From contig OZ020270.1 in assembly GCA_963971225.1 (NCBI GenBank), positions 25,295,123 to 25,359,122 on the forward strand: a DNA stretch of 64,000 bases, given 5' to 3'. The stretch is from Melieria omissa (taxonomy: Eukaryota; Arthropoda; Insecta; Diptera; Ulidiidae). A program made the translations under genes and the position numbers. Of this stretch, positions 10,593 through 21,909 are shown piece by piece (positions within the stretch are counted from its first letter, which is position 1; every line of letters starts with the position of its first letter). The notes beneath the pieces were generated by a model that was given only the letters and a program-made list of their open reading frames with translations, searched no databases and was not told where the DNA came from.

Positions 10593-11221
10593 TTCCTAAT
10601 GACACGTTTGATAGTAGAATAGCTTGCAGAAAGTCCAATTTTAGCCTTGATTTTGGCAACTGAGTCAGCGGAATTTGAAGCACATCGCAGTATGGCACGC
10701 TTGTCTGCAGACGTTGTCACCGAATGCGTGCAGCCTTTCATGTTTTTTCCATTTTATTTCGCAAATAATTGCTCACCACATTTTGACTTCTGTTTATTTT
10801 AAACGCTATTTTATGCAAAGAATAATTTTCGCGTTCAAGCACTTTAATTTGGGCGATTTCCTCGGAAGTTAGAGCTTCTCCGTGACCCATTTTCATACAA
10901 ACGTTAAGAAAAACATTTAATGGAATGATCAAATTTGGTTTTGCTCCCAAAAGTCCCGTTATTCGCAAAAAAAAGCAGCGATTTTGAATGTGAACCTATT
11001 CTGGTGGCCCACTAAAATGTACTCAGTTTTAGGGTTCACTTTACAAAAGTGGGCTAAAAACAAAAAATGAAATAAATGTCAAATTGTGTTTTGTACAGGT
11101 AGGTTCACAATAGATGCCTTGAACATCTTGATACCAATAAATGAGGTAAATCTGTGTTTTGTAAGAACACTACTCATTTTCCTCCAGAAAAAATGTGAAC
11201 CTATTCTGGTGGCCCGGAGTG
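10593..11221 (-). mobile_element. Right half of Tc1-like element (unit 1)
   Basis: The 5' part of a minus-strand Tc1-like transposon, complete in unit 2 at 34325-35950. It includes the N-terminal transposase coding region (about 10968 to 10600) with MGHGEALTSEEIAQIKVLER, a helix-turn-helix segment (LHKIAFKINRSQNVVSNYLR) and, after a one-base frame break, TTSADKRAILRCASNSA. The right terminal repeat ends at 11221 next to TA. The remaining 1.6 kb to the left is deleted, with the same junction (CATCGC joined to ATTCCTAATG) as in unit 3. Non-functional. Confidence 0.85.
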
Positions 11222-11254
11222 TACTTAACGCTTTTTGTTCAAAAAATATTTTCT

Positions 11255-11285
11255 TTTTTCCAAGAGACCAAAGAATACCCGAAAA
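11255..11285. other. Head-to-tail junction of the ~24.7-kb duplication
   Basis: Up to about 11269 (ending CCAAGAG) the sequence equals the end of unit 2 (about 35996). From 11270 it enters the errantivirus integrase, whereas unit 2 continues into GCATAACATCTG. The junction is therefore a novel join made by the tandem duplication. It falls inside the integrase gene on one side and 45 bp beyond a Tc1-like element on the other. I see no long homology at the join. Confidence 0.8.
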
Positions 11286-11498
11286 AATCGTAATAGATAA
11301 CGAGAAATCGTTAAGTTCAGCCCCTATAACACATTTATTAGAAGATCAGTATAACATAGAAATTTTCAAAACTCCTCCCTACACGAGCGCCGTCAATGGC
11401 CAAATTGAAAGATTTCATTCAACTCTTAGCGAAATAATGAGATGCGCTAAAGCAGATTCATTTAAAGATTTACTAGATCAGGCAATCTTTAAATATAA

Positions 11499-11907
11499 TG
11501 AAACGAAAAGGCACTCTTTGCTGTGCATAAACGCTTTTGCAAGCATACTTTTAGGCATGTACTTTGAAGTACAGCAAAACTGTTATAAATTCGCTTGGTA
11601 TAGTCCGATATGGCAAGGATGGTTCTCGAAGAAATGGGCTGTGCGAGAATGGTCGAGCGCTTTCCAATTAGAAGTTGCAAGAAACTTCGGCGCGATAAGA
11701 AAACTGGTATAAAAGCAGCAGTGTGCAGCGCAATGAGTCGAGTCTGAGTTGAATAAGCAAAGTGGTAACAAGTGTAGACACAAGCAAAGTGTAATACTGT
11801 AAATAAAGTGAGTTTCTGACTGCGTTTGCGCTGAATAGTTGAAGTTGCTTTATTTTCAACCACAATCAAAACGAACCGTCGATAACGAACTGTGGAATTT
11901 CGTAACA
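11499..11907 (+). repeat. 5' LTR of element G1
   Basis: 409 bp, starting TGAAACG and ending CGTAACA (TG...CA). A TATA-like GTATAAAAGCAG lies in the middle and an AATAAAG signal downstream, the expected U3-R-U5 layout for promoter and polyadenylation. Confidence 0.95.
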
Positions 11908-11909
11908 TT

Positions 11910-11928
11910 TGGTGTCAGAAGTGGGATT
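11910..11928 (+). promoter_or_regulatory. Primer binding site, tRNA-Leu (G1)
   Basis: TGGTGTCAGAAGTGGGATT, two bases after the 5' LTR. It is complementary to the 3' end of insect tRNA-Leu (…CCCACTTCTGACA plus CCA), the primer type known for the mdg3/micropia group. Confidence 0.85.
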
Positions 11929-11979
11929 GTTTTACTGAAGATAAACAAAAGAAATAAATAAAATTATAAAAACGCAGAC

Positions 11980-13322
11980 ATGGTTAAACTTGAGCTGCTG
12001 AAGGTGGACCAGCTGAAGAAGGAACTGGCTGCCTGGAATTTGCCGACTGCGGGCGGTAAAGTGGAGTTGCAGCTGCGCTTGCGAGAGGCGTGTGAATCAC
12101 GAGGCATCGATTGGGCTGCACACGAGTTCGGAACGCAGGAACAAGAGGCGTCGGCCAAAGTGGAGGAATCGCCTGCGGGTGCTGCGTCGATGCAAAGTAC
12201 GGCTGCAGCGGCTGCGCCACCACAAGCAATGGACATGAGCCAGCTTATGGTTGCAATGAGAGGCATGTTTGAGGAAACTTCTGCGAAAATTGAGAACGTC
12301 AGTCGTGAAAATCGCGAAATGTCGGCGCAAATGGCAACGAAAATCGAAACGACAAATCTAGAAATAGCAAGAATGGAAACGGCAACGGCCGTGAAATATC
12401 GGAGCAAATGGATGCGTGCAACCGAGAAATGGCGACAAATTCTGCGCGCATAGACCAGAAGGTGGAGACGCGAATGGCCAAGTGGGACAAACGAGTTGAC
12501 AATCTGGAAGATTCGGTGAACAAAAAAATCGACGAGCGGCTTAGAGGGGTACAGCCACGAGAATGTTTGCCGCCGGTTCCAGAGAGTCTCGCCACCCGAA
12601 CAGAAGTGCCTACTTATGATGGTGCTACGCCGTTTGATACATTTAAACTTCAATTCGACTTATCTGCTTTGGAAAATCAGTGGACCGATATCAGGAAGGG
12701 TCAGAGATTGGCACTGGCGCTGAAAGGTCCTGCGGCTGAGGTAATGAAATCAGTTCCGGAATGTTCGAGAAGTGATTATGAGGCCGTAATGAGAGCATTG
12801 GCAGCGAAGTACAGCAACGAGCACAACCATACGCTGTACTACTGTGAACTGAAGAACCGCAGGCAACGAGCCAGCGAGGCGCTGCAGACATATGTAGCAG
12901 ACATTGAGCGGCTCGTACAGTTGTGCTACCCAAAACTCGGCGCTGATGATCTCGAGAGGATGAAGATTGAGTCATTCATTGAAGGTCTTCATGATCCGGA
13001 GACACGTCGCAGTGCGTTGATGATGGGCAAGCCGACATTTAAAGAGACGGTGACCAGCGCGATGACATATGAGGCGACATGAATTGGAGGCACTCGGTAT
13101 GCACCTGCAAGGATACGCCAGATCCAGCTGGACAGCGACATTTCGATCCAGGCTATAAGCTCTGAGACACCGGGCAGGCCACGGGTGGTCTCCTCTAAAG
13201 TTGTTTGCTGGACATGTGGCAAGCAGGGTCACATAGCACGAGACTGCCGCCAACGAAAGAGGCGTTCCCGTTCTCGTTCGCAATCGCCTGAAGCGAGTAA
13301 TACTGACAATAGAAATAGATCG
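11980..13322 (+). pseudogene. gag: gag of element G1 (SAP-like, coiled coil, capsid, CCHC)
   Basis: Gag builds the virus-like particle and binds the RNA. It starts MVKLELLKVDQLKKELAAWN, a SAP-like helix-extended-helix motif. An Ala/Glu-rich coiled-coil region follows. A frameshift at about 12380-12405 breaks the first frame (stop at 12451-12453), and the second continues through a capsid-like region (EVPTYDGATPFDTFKLQFDL, LKGPAAEVMKSV) to TGA 13080-13082. After more frame breaks a CCHC zinc knuckle, CWTCGKQGHIARDC, is readable at 13206-13247, followed by an Arg/Ser-rich tail. At least two frameshifts make it non-functional. It lacks the 66-bp coiled-coil duplication seen in element G2. Confidence 0.88.
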
Positions 13323-14131
13323 TGTTGACACTGGATACTGGAGCGTCATATTCGATCATAAAAAGGAAGCTCCTGAAGAACTGGGAACCGCTGCATGGCA
13401 TACAGCTGCGGACTGCGACTGGCGAGCGTGCGCCGGTAAGAGGAAAAGTAACAAAAACAGTTGCTATCGGCACCAGCAGCCTGGAACATGAGTTCATCGT
13501 CGCGGATATAATGGACGACGTGATTATCGGCGTGGATTTCATGATTAGGCACGGTTTCACGCTGGACCTGAAGGGACATGTACTGAGATATGCCAACGTT
13601 GAATTCCCGCTGCACACCGGCTATGAGCGAAGCGTGGTGGTAAGGAAGGTTGTCTCGTGTCAACACCAGAAGATACCAGCGAATTCCGAGGCGATTGTGT
13701 GGGCGAAGGTGGACGAGGACGATAGGACAGGTCGGATGTGGGTTGTAGAAGCGCCAAAACAAGGATACGACAACGTAATTATCGGACGTACATTAGTGGA
13801 ACCAAAAAATGGCAAAATACCAGTCAGGATACTCAACTCACTAAACACACCCAGATATGTCGGAAAAGATGCGGTCATTGGCGAGTGTAGAGAGGCTGAA
13901 GCAGTTGCCAATTGCGAAAGCAGTCCACCCGGAGGAAGTAAGGAAAGGGGTTCTAACATGGACGCCATACCGCAGAACCAGTGGAGCAGCGAATTGACAG
14001 CCGGGTCAATATTTGCAGCAGAAGCGGGCGGAAGAACAGCCATAGAGAAACACAACATCGACACCGGAAGTGCGAAACCAATCCGCCAAGACGAGTTCTT
14101 CTGGCCAAGAGGGAGGAGGTCGCAACTTTAA
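13322..14131 (+). pseudogene. pol: Protease region of pol, element G1
   Basis: Retroviral-type aspartic protease, which matures the Gag-Pol polyprotein. The active-site DTGAS is at 13334-13348 (LTLDTGASYSIIKRKLLKNW), followed by the IIGVDFM flap/core segment at about 13526. The frame continues through a linker to about 14090, then shifts: this frame ends at 14131, while the reverse transcriptase continues in the frame open from 13981. The preceding gag is in another frame, so expression would need frameshifting even in an intact copy. As it stands the protease domain itself looks whole. Confidence 0.88.
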
Positions 14132-15570
14132 TCGAAAACATGGGTAAAGAAAAGGTCATAGAGCCTTCGTCAGGCCCTTGGTGTTCGCCGGTCGTGCTAG
14201 TCAAGAAAAAGGATGGCAGTACCCGATTTTGTGTGGACTATCGAAAGCTCAATGACGTGACTAAAAAGGACAGCTGTCCACTACCTCGGATCGATGACAC
14301 CCTGGACACACTGTCAGGCACACAGTCGTTTTCTACACTCGTCTTACGCAGCGGCTATTGGCAGGTGGAGCTTGCAGACAAGGACAAGGAGAAAACGGCT
14401 TTTAGTGTTGGCGACGGTTTGTGGCAGTTCACCGTCATGCCGTTTGGACTCTGCAACGCACCAGCGACATTCAAGCGGATAATGGAACGTGTGCTAAAAG
14501 GGCTGCATTGGCGGACGTGCCTGGTGTACCTCGACGACATAATCGTGATGGGTAAAAACTTCGACGACCACCTGGGAAAGCTAAAGGAGGTATTCGAGCG
14601 GATTCGAGAAGCCGGGCTTAAACTCAACCCAAGGAAGTGCTCGCTGTTCCAAAAGGAGGTCAAGTATCTGGGTCATACGGTTTCTGCCCGCGGAGTACAT
14701 ACGGATGAAGGCAAAATCACGGCGGTGAAGGAGTGGCCCCGGCCACGCAATCTACACGAACTCCGTAGTTTCCTGGGCCTGTGCACATACTACCGCCGCT
14801 TCGTTCCTGGATTTGCGAGCATAGCTGGCAGCTTGCACAAACTGATGAAAAAGAATCAAGCCTTCGCGTGGGGCGAAGAGTAGGAGCAGGCTTTTGCACA
14901 ACTGAAGGAAAAACTGTGCACTGCTCCAATTCTGGCCTTCCCCGTGCCTGGAGAGATGTTTGTGCTGGATACAGATGCAAGTGGGCATAGTATTGGTGGT
15001 GTGCTATCACAGATAATAGATGACCAAGAACAAGTGATAGCCTACTACAGCAAAATTTTGTCAAGGCCGGAACGCAACTACTGTGTGACCCGAAGGGAGT
15101 TGATCGCAGTATTGGAATGCGTGAAACACTTCCATAAATACCTGTATGGGCAAAAGTTTCGCCTGCGCACAGATCATGCGGCATTGAAATGGCTGCTGAA
15201 CTTTAAGGATCCGGAAGGCCAGTTGGCGCGGTGGATCGAACGACTGCAGAGCTACGACTACACGGTAGAGCATCGCAAGTGTAGCAGCCATGGAAATGCC
15301 GATGCCTTTTCACGCCGTCCGTGCAAAACCGAATGCAGGCATTGTTCGCGAACCGAAAGCAAAGAGCAGATAGTGGACGTACGGTTGGTCAGCGTTATGC
15401 CAGAGGAAGAGTGGTCTGCAGAGAGGGTACAAAAGGACCAGCGCGAGGATACGGATCTTAAAAAAATCATTGAAGGAGCAAGGCGCACGTCCAGACTGGC
15501 AGGAGATGGCCGGCGAGAGCCCGATCGCGAAGGCTTACTGGGCGCAGTGGCAAAGTCTGCGGCTGTCTGA
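14100..15570 (+). pseudogene. pol: Reverse transcriptase and RNase H, element G1
   Basis: Copies element RNA into DNA and removes the RNA strand. Visible RT blocks are PCSPVVLVKKKDG-like at about 14179, RFCVDYRKLN, then FSTLVLRSGYWQVEL, MPFGLCNAPATF and the catalytic YLDDIIV at about 14527. In the FSTL block the first catalytic Asp (normally STLDL) is Val, codon GTC at 14341-14343. A TAG at 14881-14883 replaces the Gln codon found in element G2, and the same frame then runs through RNase H (FVLDTDASG at about 14959, TRRELIAVLE, RTDHAALKWLL). A 5-bp loss near 15475, relative to G2, shifts the frame into integrase. Dead by three independent changes. Confidence 0.92.
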
Positions 15571-15573
15571 TGG

Positions 15574-16737
15574 TTGCCTATACCGCGAGTGGGGAGTGAG
15601 GATGGTTGGACCAGCAATTCCCTAATTTTAGTCCCGAAATGCAGGATCAATGAGGTGATCGAGGCATACCATAACGACTCTAGCGGAGGGCACCTAGGCA
15701 TCACAAAAACTGTCGCCAAAATAAAAAGGCGATTCTTCTGGGTAGGATGCCAAGAGTCTGTCGCCGATTGGATTAAGAGCTGTGATCGATGTTCGGCTGC
15801 GAAAGGGCCAACAAGAAGATCTCGGGGCCGCATGCAGCAGTACAACATGGGAGCGCCCTTTGAGCGAATTGCCATGGACGTCGCCGGGCCATTCCCAACT
15901 AGCACTCAAGGCAACAAATATGTGCTGGTGGTAATGGATCATTCCAGCAAATGGCCCGAAGTGTATCCTATTCCTAACCAGGAGGCCGCCACGGTCGCGG
16001 AAATGCTGGTAAACAACTGGGTGGCCAGATTTGGAGTTCCACTGGAGTTGCACTCGGATCAAGGCCGGAATTTCGAGTCTGTGGTATTAAAGGAAGTGTG
16101 TGAGCTACTAGGAATAAGGAAAACTCGCAGCTGTCCTTTGCATCCCCAGTCCGACGGCATGGTGGAACGATTCAATCGAACACTGGAGGAATATCTGCGG
16201 AAAGTGGTAGGCAGGAATCAAAAGGATTGGGACACGCATATTCCGCAGTTCTTGATGGCGTATAGGTCAGCCCCGCACGATACGACATCACTCACTCCAG
16301 CACGAGCAGTGTTCGGCACGGAGCTGAGGTTGCCTGCTGACTTGAAGTTCGGAGTGGTCAGCACGACGGAAGGCGCTAAGACGGATTACGCAGTTAATAA
16401 GCGATCGGAGCTGGAAGAAATCCACCAGTTTATAAGGGACCATATCCAACTGGTCAGCGATAAGATGAAAGCCAGATATGATGTACGAGCTAACACAGCG
16501 GGGTTCCAAGAAGGCGATCTAGTAATGCTTTACAACCTACAGCGGAGGAAAGGTTTGTCTCAAAAGCTTCAAACGTCATGGGAAGGACCGTACAAGGTCG
16601 TGACCAGGATTAAAGTAGTGGTGTACAGGGTTCAACGCTGCGGCAACAGAAACGCCAGGTTGAAAGTAGTCCACTTGGAGCGCCTGGCGTCTTACTCCGG
16701 CGGAGCCTCGGTACTTGGTTGGGACGAACAAGTCTAA
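15574..16737 (+). pseudogene. pol: Integrase, element G1
   Basis: A 387-residue open frame covering nearly all of integrase. The zinc-binding HHCC domain is readable (HLGITKTVAKIKRRFFWVGC ... CDRCSAAKG). The catalytic core has MDVAGPFPTST, LHSDQGRNFESVV and GMVERFNRTLEEYL, holding the D, D, E residues. The C-terminal domain with GDLVMLYNLQRRKG and LQTSWEGPYKVV follows, and the frame stops TAA 16735-16737 just before the 3' LTR. The start Met shown is only the first in frame: the natural protein is part of Pol, and the upstream link is broken by indels between 15470 and 15600. This is the best-preserved domain of the element. Confidence 0.9.
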
Positions 16738-16748
16738 GTGATGGGCAG

Positions 16749-17157
16749 TGAAACGAAAAGGCACTCTTTGCTGTGCATGAGCGCTTTTGCAAGCATACTT
16801 TTAGGCATGTACTTTGAAGTACAGCAAAACTGTTATAAATTCGCTTGGTATAGTCCGATATGGCAAGGATGGTTCTCGAAGAAATGGGCTGTGCGAGAAT
16901 GGTCGAGCGCTTTCCAATTAGAAGTTGCAAGAAACTTCGGCGCGATAAGAAAACTGGTATAAAAGCAGCAGTGTGCAGCGCAATGAGTCGAGTCTGAGTT
17001 GAATAAGCAAAGTGGTAACAAGTGTAGACACAAGCAAAGTGTAATACTGTAAATAAAGTGAGTTTCTGACTGCGTTTGCGCTGAATAGTTGAAGTTGTTT
17101 TATTTTCAACCACAATCAAAACGAACCGTCGATAACGAACTGTGGAATTTCGTAACA
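16749..17157 (+). repeat. 3' LTR of element G1
   Basis: 409 bp, the same as the 5' LTR except for three substitutions (two in the CATAAACG/CATGAGCG segment near the start and one C/T near the end). Preceded by a short purine-rich stretch (GTGATGGGCAG). Confidence 0.95.
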
Positions 17158-17871
17158 ATAATTATTCAATTCATTCGACGACACAGCAGAAACCCGTAGA
17201 AGCTTTTTTCGGCAGAAGAGTCACTACTAACCCTCAACAAATAGAGCAAGCTAAGAACGAAAATATACAGAAGTTATCGGAAAAACAAAAAAAGGACCTT
17301 AATTTCCATAACAAGAATAGACCCGATTTTAAAGACTATAACGCAGGAGTCATAATATATGTCAGAACAAACAGAAGAATAGGCAATAAGCTATCTGGAG
17401 GTACAAGGAAGAAGTAGTAGCCGAAAATAGGAATAGTACAATAGTCACAAATTCAGGCAGAATAGTTCATAAAGGACTAATAAGGAAAAAATAATTTTTA
17501 TTAAAATCTAATTTTCTTATAGGGACAATATAGGAAAAATATTCAACATAGGACACATACTCTACTTGATGATGACCGCATCAGCAGTCCTTGCAGACAC
17601 CCAGATTCTGGATTATACTAACTCTCAAATTATAACAATACAAACAGGAGCAGCTAGACTTCAAACGGGTTGGATGAAAATTATACACATAATAGAACTA
17701 GATCAATACCGCAACGCTATTGCGGACATCGAGACATCAATAAGCGACCATATTTCAACAAAAGATAACGAGTACCCTTTCCTAAGACACGACATTGAAC
17801 AAGTTCGCGTGGGCAGACGTGCCCTTTCGTTGCGCCGCGGTTTTTTAATGTTTTTATGTGTGTGCGCGTGC

Positions 17872-17888
17872 TAGGTTAGGTTAGGTTA
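17872..17888 (+). repeat. Three TTAGG-like repeats at a LINE 3' end
   Basis: TAGGTTAGGTTAGGTTA, about 3.4 units of the canonical insect telomere motif TTAGG. It lies where the 3' end of the minus-strand LINE meets its target duplication. Too short to be telomeric; more likely the simple-repeat 3' tail of that LINE. Confidence 0.7.
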
Positions 17889-19306
17889 AAGAAGGGGAGT
17901 GTGCATTTGCACTTCCACTCGGAGGCCCTGTTGGGCCCATTGTGATTCCCTTCATTTTTATTTCACCGGTGCCTTCCCTTATCTGTTCGGTTCCCTGTAG
18001 ATCCAGACCGGATCTTTTGGGAACCATTTGGTCTTCGCGAGGAAGTTGTGTAGATCAGTGATCTATGCATCCGCTACCTCCACAAGTTCACAGAAGAACC
18101 TTGCCCCAAGAGTTTGGAGCCGTCGGTTCTGTAGTGATGGACAGTGGCAAAGCAGGTGCTCGACCGATTCCACCGCCTCCTCGTCTCCACAGCTTCTGCA
18201 TAAATCGTCGGTCGCCAGACGCCATTTGCATAGCATTACGCCGATGGCGCAGTGACCTGTGATTACCCCCGTAACCATGCGCATAGCATACTTGTCGAGG
18301 AGCAGCAAGCTCTTAGTTCTTCTCATGTTCAGCGCTGGCCACAGCGTGCGAGCAATCTTACAATCGCTCTTGGTTGACCAGGCTCTGTTTGTAGCTTGAA
18401 TGAGCCACATTCCGATTGAACCCGCTGTGGCAGAGAGCGGTGGTAGCACCGTGTCGACCGCCTCACTGGCAGTCATCGCTGACCCTGCACGAGCCAGTTC
18501 GTCCGCGTGCTCGTTCCCATCGATATTACTATGTCCGGGAACCCATCGCAGACTTACCCTGCAGTGCCTTATACTGACCAGTGCGCTCCAGCAGTCCAGC
18601 ACTACCTTCGACTTGACCATAGCAGATTCAATTGCTTTTAAAGCAGCTTGGCTGTCCACACAAATGATGGCCTCATTAAGTGTGGAGTTTTTGATATGCT
18701 CGGCTGCTTTCATGACGGCAAAAACCTCTGATTGAAAAACGCTGCAATAGTCCGGCAGCCTGTATGACCAGTGGACCTGCTGCGTTCTACAGTAAACACC
18801 AGCACCGGTTCCCTCCTCTGTCTTCGAGCCGTCCGTATAGTAAACCGCTGACGCATCATTAACTTCGGGCTCTTGCCAGCAATCCCTGGAGGGATACTCG
18901 ATGGGTATCTTCGAATCGAAATCGTTTTGCTTTACCAGATAATCAGTGGCCTTGTTAAGAAGGCCTTGTGTGGTATCGCTACTTGCGAGGGCGTTCAGTA
19001 CGCTGGAGTGTCCATGAGTGGCCTGTTTCAGCTGGTTAGACTCCCTCAGTCTGAGGATTGTCTTTGCTGCACTGGCCTTAATGAACAGTTCCACCGGAGA
19101 AAGGTGTAGAAAAACCTCCAAGGCCATCCGCGGTGCGCTTTTCGCTGTACCTGTGATTGCCATGATGGCAAGTCTTTGAACTTTCTCCAGATTGCCTCGA
19201 TTGCTCTTTTTATCCATGGCTGGCCACCATACGTGAGAACCGTAGGTAATGATAGGTCTCACTATTGCCGTGTACATCCAGTGGATTATGTACGGCTTTA
19301 GTCCCC
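17874..19306 (-). mobile_element. 5'-truncated LINE with RNase H, nested in another LINE
   Basis: Minus-strand element between 12-bp duplications GTGCGCGTGCTA at 17862-17873 and 19307-19318. Its 3' end, with a TTAGG-like tail, is at 17874. Only the last 1.4 kb was copied, the common 5' truncation of LINE insertion. It sits in the 5' leader of the LINE at 17806-21917. Confidence 0.88.
18063..19277 (-). pseudogene. LINE ORF2 C-terminal part: RT thumb, RNase H, zinc knuckle
   Basis: A 404-residue open frame, truncated at its N-terminus by the insertion. It begins with the end of the RT domain (MYTAIVRPIITYGSHVWWPA). An RNase H domain follows with YYTDGSKTEEGTGAGVYC (first Asp), SEVFAVMKAAEH (Glu), ICVDSQAALKAI (Asp) and RWVPGHSNIDGNEHADELA (His/Asp), so all the expected catalytic residues are visible. 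The C-terminus has a CRSCGDEEAVESVEHLLCHC-type zinc motif. This architecture fits LINE groups with RNase H (I, LOA, R1-like). No stop or frameshift in the retained part, so the insertion is fairly young. Without endonuclease and RT fingers/palm it is inactive. Confidence 0.9.
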
Positions 19307-19711
19307 GTGCGCGTGCTAAATATCCATATAAATCTACAGAGTGTCGCGTATTGTCCGCCTGTCGCTGCTATCGCGTTGTGGCCCACCAAAATCGCGCGGC
19401 CACATCAAATAATATTAAAATTAATTAAACGCGTTATGCACTTGCAAACGCCTAACTTCAGTGCAAGTGCCGTTACATTCGCTGACCGCCACTTCGACCT
19501 CCGTCCGCGTTGTGTTGTTGCTGCGTTCTTTTTTTCCGTGTTGCCTTTTCCTCCGTCCGTTTTCAGTAGCGCTACATGTGGTCCTGTTCGACACTGAGAA
19601 ATTGACTGCTCTGTGGTAAAGGCATAACACTTACCACAGGGCATCATCAGTTTTTCAGTGCGTCAGATCACATTTCCGTCTGCTTTCCTTGTCCTTTAAC
19701 CCACCCAGGTC

Positions 19712-21909
19712 ATGGTGCTGGACAAATTTCGCATAGCCTTCTGCAACGTGCGCGGGCTCAGGGCGAATTTTTTTGCTGTATACGCGTTCGTTAACCTCCA
19801 CCAACCCCATTTAATGGCACTAGGTGAGACCCAGGTATGTGAGGATGCAGATCCACTGGATTTCCACATCCCAGGGTACCACTTACTGCCATTATTCTCT
19901 CCTCACAGGGGTCTTGCCCTTTATGTGTGCAGTAATGTTGCGTACCAGTGCCAGCAACAACTATACACGACGGATGCCGAATTTAGCTCCATGTGGGTTA
20001 AATTCAATATCCAGTCGCACATTCTGCACTTTTGCTTTCTATATAGAAGCCCGAACTCAGGGAGAGATTTTACTTATAACAAGTTTGATCTTCTCTCTGT
20101 TTCTATTTCTCATATTTTGGAATCGTATCCGAATAGTGAAATTGTAGTTGCTGGTGATTTCAATATTCATAATTCCAATTGGCTACGCCATTCCAGCCAC
20201 ACAACTCCTGAAGGCTTATTTGTCGAGCTCTTTGCCGAGTCTAATAACTTGACTCAAATAGTGCATGAACCAACGCATATCCCCTGCGTTGCTGGGCAAG
20301 CTCTCAATACTCTAGACCTTTTTCTCACTTCACATCATGAAAAATATGATGTTGAAATGCACGCACCTCTTGGAAACTCGGACCATTACACCATTTTGGC
20401 GTCTTTCTCATACTCTTCTATCCGTAATGCTTCGCCCTTAGCCCCGAAGCGCCTAGTGTGGATGTATGATAAAGCTAACTGGAGTGGACTTAATGAATTT
20501 TTCCCCCACTTCAATTGGAAATTGTGTTTTCTAGATAGAAACATAAATGCCGCAGCCAAAATGGTTGAAGAAATTATATTATTGGGAATGCGGTCCTTCA
20601 TCCCTAATAAGAAAATTTGCATTAAATCTAAGGACAATCTCTGGTTTAATGAGACATGCAGAATTGCTGTCAGGCCCAAAGAGGAAGCTTTCAGAACATG
20701 GCAGGCAAATAAAAATGCCGCCACTAAACAGCTGCGTAAACAGGCTAGAAATCGATGCAATGCCATCCTAAAGCGCCAAAAGTTTCTGCACGAACTGCGC
20801 CAAAGGAAAAAAGTTCTTCAATGCCAGCGTGGTAGTAAGAACTTCTGGTCATTCGTTAAGAAGGTGAAGAATCAAACATCGTCTTCAATTCCAACTCTTC
20901 TTAACAATGATCAAATCATCACTCACTCGGTTGATAAAGCAAATTTGTTGGCTAAAATTTTCGCAGAGAATTCATCTCTGCACCCCAGCGATCAACCACT
21001 ACCCGTAGTCGAGAACGTATCTTGCTTTATGCCAGAAACTCATTTTCGGACACGGGTAGTTAAAAGAGTGCTTGCAAATCTCGATGTAAATAAGGCTTCA
21101 GGGCCGGACGGCATTCCAGCCATTGTTTTGAAAAAAATGCGCTACTTCGCTGGCTTGTCCATTACGCAAACTTTTCAACATGTCATACACCACAGGTGTA
21201 TTTCCGACATGCTGGAAGGCAGCTCTTGATGTTCTGGGCATGTCCATTAAGAACGATCTTCGTTGGAACGATCATATTTTTGGCGTGTCGAAAGAAGCAG
21301 CCAAGTGCCTCGGCTTCTTAAAGCGGTGCAAAAAATATTTCACCCCGTCCGATCTCCGCATTATTTATACCACCTATATCCGACCTAAAATGGAGTTTAA
21401 CTCGCACCACTGGGCGGGGGCTTCAAAAACCCATTTGGAGCTCCTCGATCGGGTGCAAAACCGTGCGATTAAACTTATAGGGGACAGTAGGGCATCCAGC
21501 TCTATTGACTCCTTGGAGCATCGTCGAAACGTGGCATGCGTGGTGTTATTCTACCGATACTTTTTCGGTAATTGCTCAGTGGAGATGAGCAGCTTGATGC
21601 CATCACTCCGGGTATTCCCACGGGCAACCCGTTTGAACACTGGCGCCCATGCATTCCACGTCGAAACGATGTTCCATCGCACTACGCACTACGCACTACA
21701 GAGAAAATTCGTTTCTGACCCGTACAGCGCGATTGTGGAATGGTCTCCCTGCAGATATTTTCCCCAGCACTTATGATCTTGATGGATTCAAGGCAAGAGT
21801 CCATAATTTCTTCAGCCAACATCCTTTCTCCCAACCTATATATCCTTCCGGAACCAGCGCAATGCCTGGCATTGATAGGGGTATCCCATGCGCGTTGGCT
21901 CGTTTATAA
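19712..21909 (+). pseudogene. LINE ORF2: endonuclease, RT start, then deletion
   Basis: The first frame (505 residues, 19712-21229) opens MVLDKFRIAFCNVRGLRANF and is an exonuclease-endonuclease-phosphatase fold: N at FCNVRG, E at LMALGETQV, D and N at VVAGDFNIHNSNW, and GNSDHYTI near its end. This endonuclease nicks target DNA. A linker with many basic residues leads to the RT start (LDVNKASGPDGIPAIVLKK). After GVFPTCWKAAL the sequence jumps to DVLGMSIKNDLRWNDHIF, so the RT palm with its YxDD box is deleted. The C-terminal part (21180-21776, then a frame shift to 21649-21909 with LWNGLPADIFPSTYDLDGFK) completes the protein. No polymerase activity is possible. Confidence 0.88.

Larger units (their letters stand above)
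11499..17157 (+). mobile_element. Ty3/Gypsy LTR retrotransposon, complete but dead (element G1)
   Basis: A 5.66-kb element with 409-bp LTRs, ATAA target duplication (11495-11498 and 17158-17161), a tRNA-Leu primer site, gag and pol. The order protease, reverse transcriptase, RNase H, integrase is that of Ty3/Gypsy. No env. The LTRs differ at three positions as I read them. Coding regions have several frameshifts, a stop and a lost catalytic Asp. Its gag and pol are close to those of the element at 44643-49113, but the 5' halves of the LTRs differ. Confidence 0.95.
11270..17417 (+). pseudogene. pol: Errantivirus integrase, C-terminal part, split by Gypsy insertion
   Basis: Two coding blocks, 11276-11498 and 17158-17417, interrupted by the Gypsy element at 11499-17157 with its 4-bp duplication ATAA. 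The first block contains PEKIVIDNEKSLSS (second catalytic Asp region), FKTPPYTSAVNGQIERFHST (the catalytic Glu in IERFHST) and SEIMRC, a signature of the 17.6/297/ZAM group of insect errantiviruses. The second block carries the C-terminal domain. Integrase inserts viral DNA into the host chromosome. Reverse transcriptase, protease and gag of this provirus are absent, because the duplication junction at 11270 cuts inside integrase. Env follows downstream in the expected order. Confidence 0.85.

Noticed and set aside
11489..11908. Minus-strand 139-residue frame in the G1 LTR
   Set aside because: Shadow frame within an LTR; the same frame appears in the 3' LTR.
17872..17888. Telomere or interstitial telomeric array
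   Set aside because: Only about three units, exactly at a LINE 3' end.
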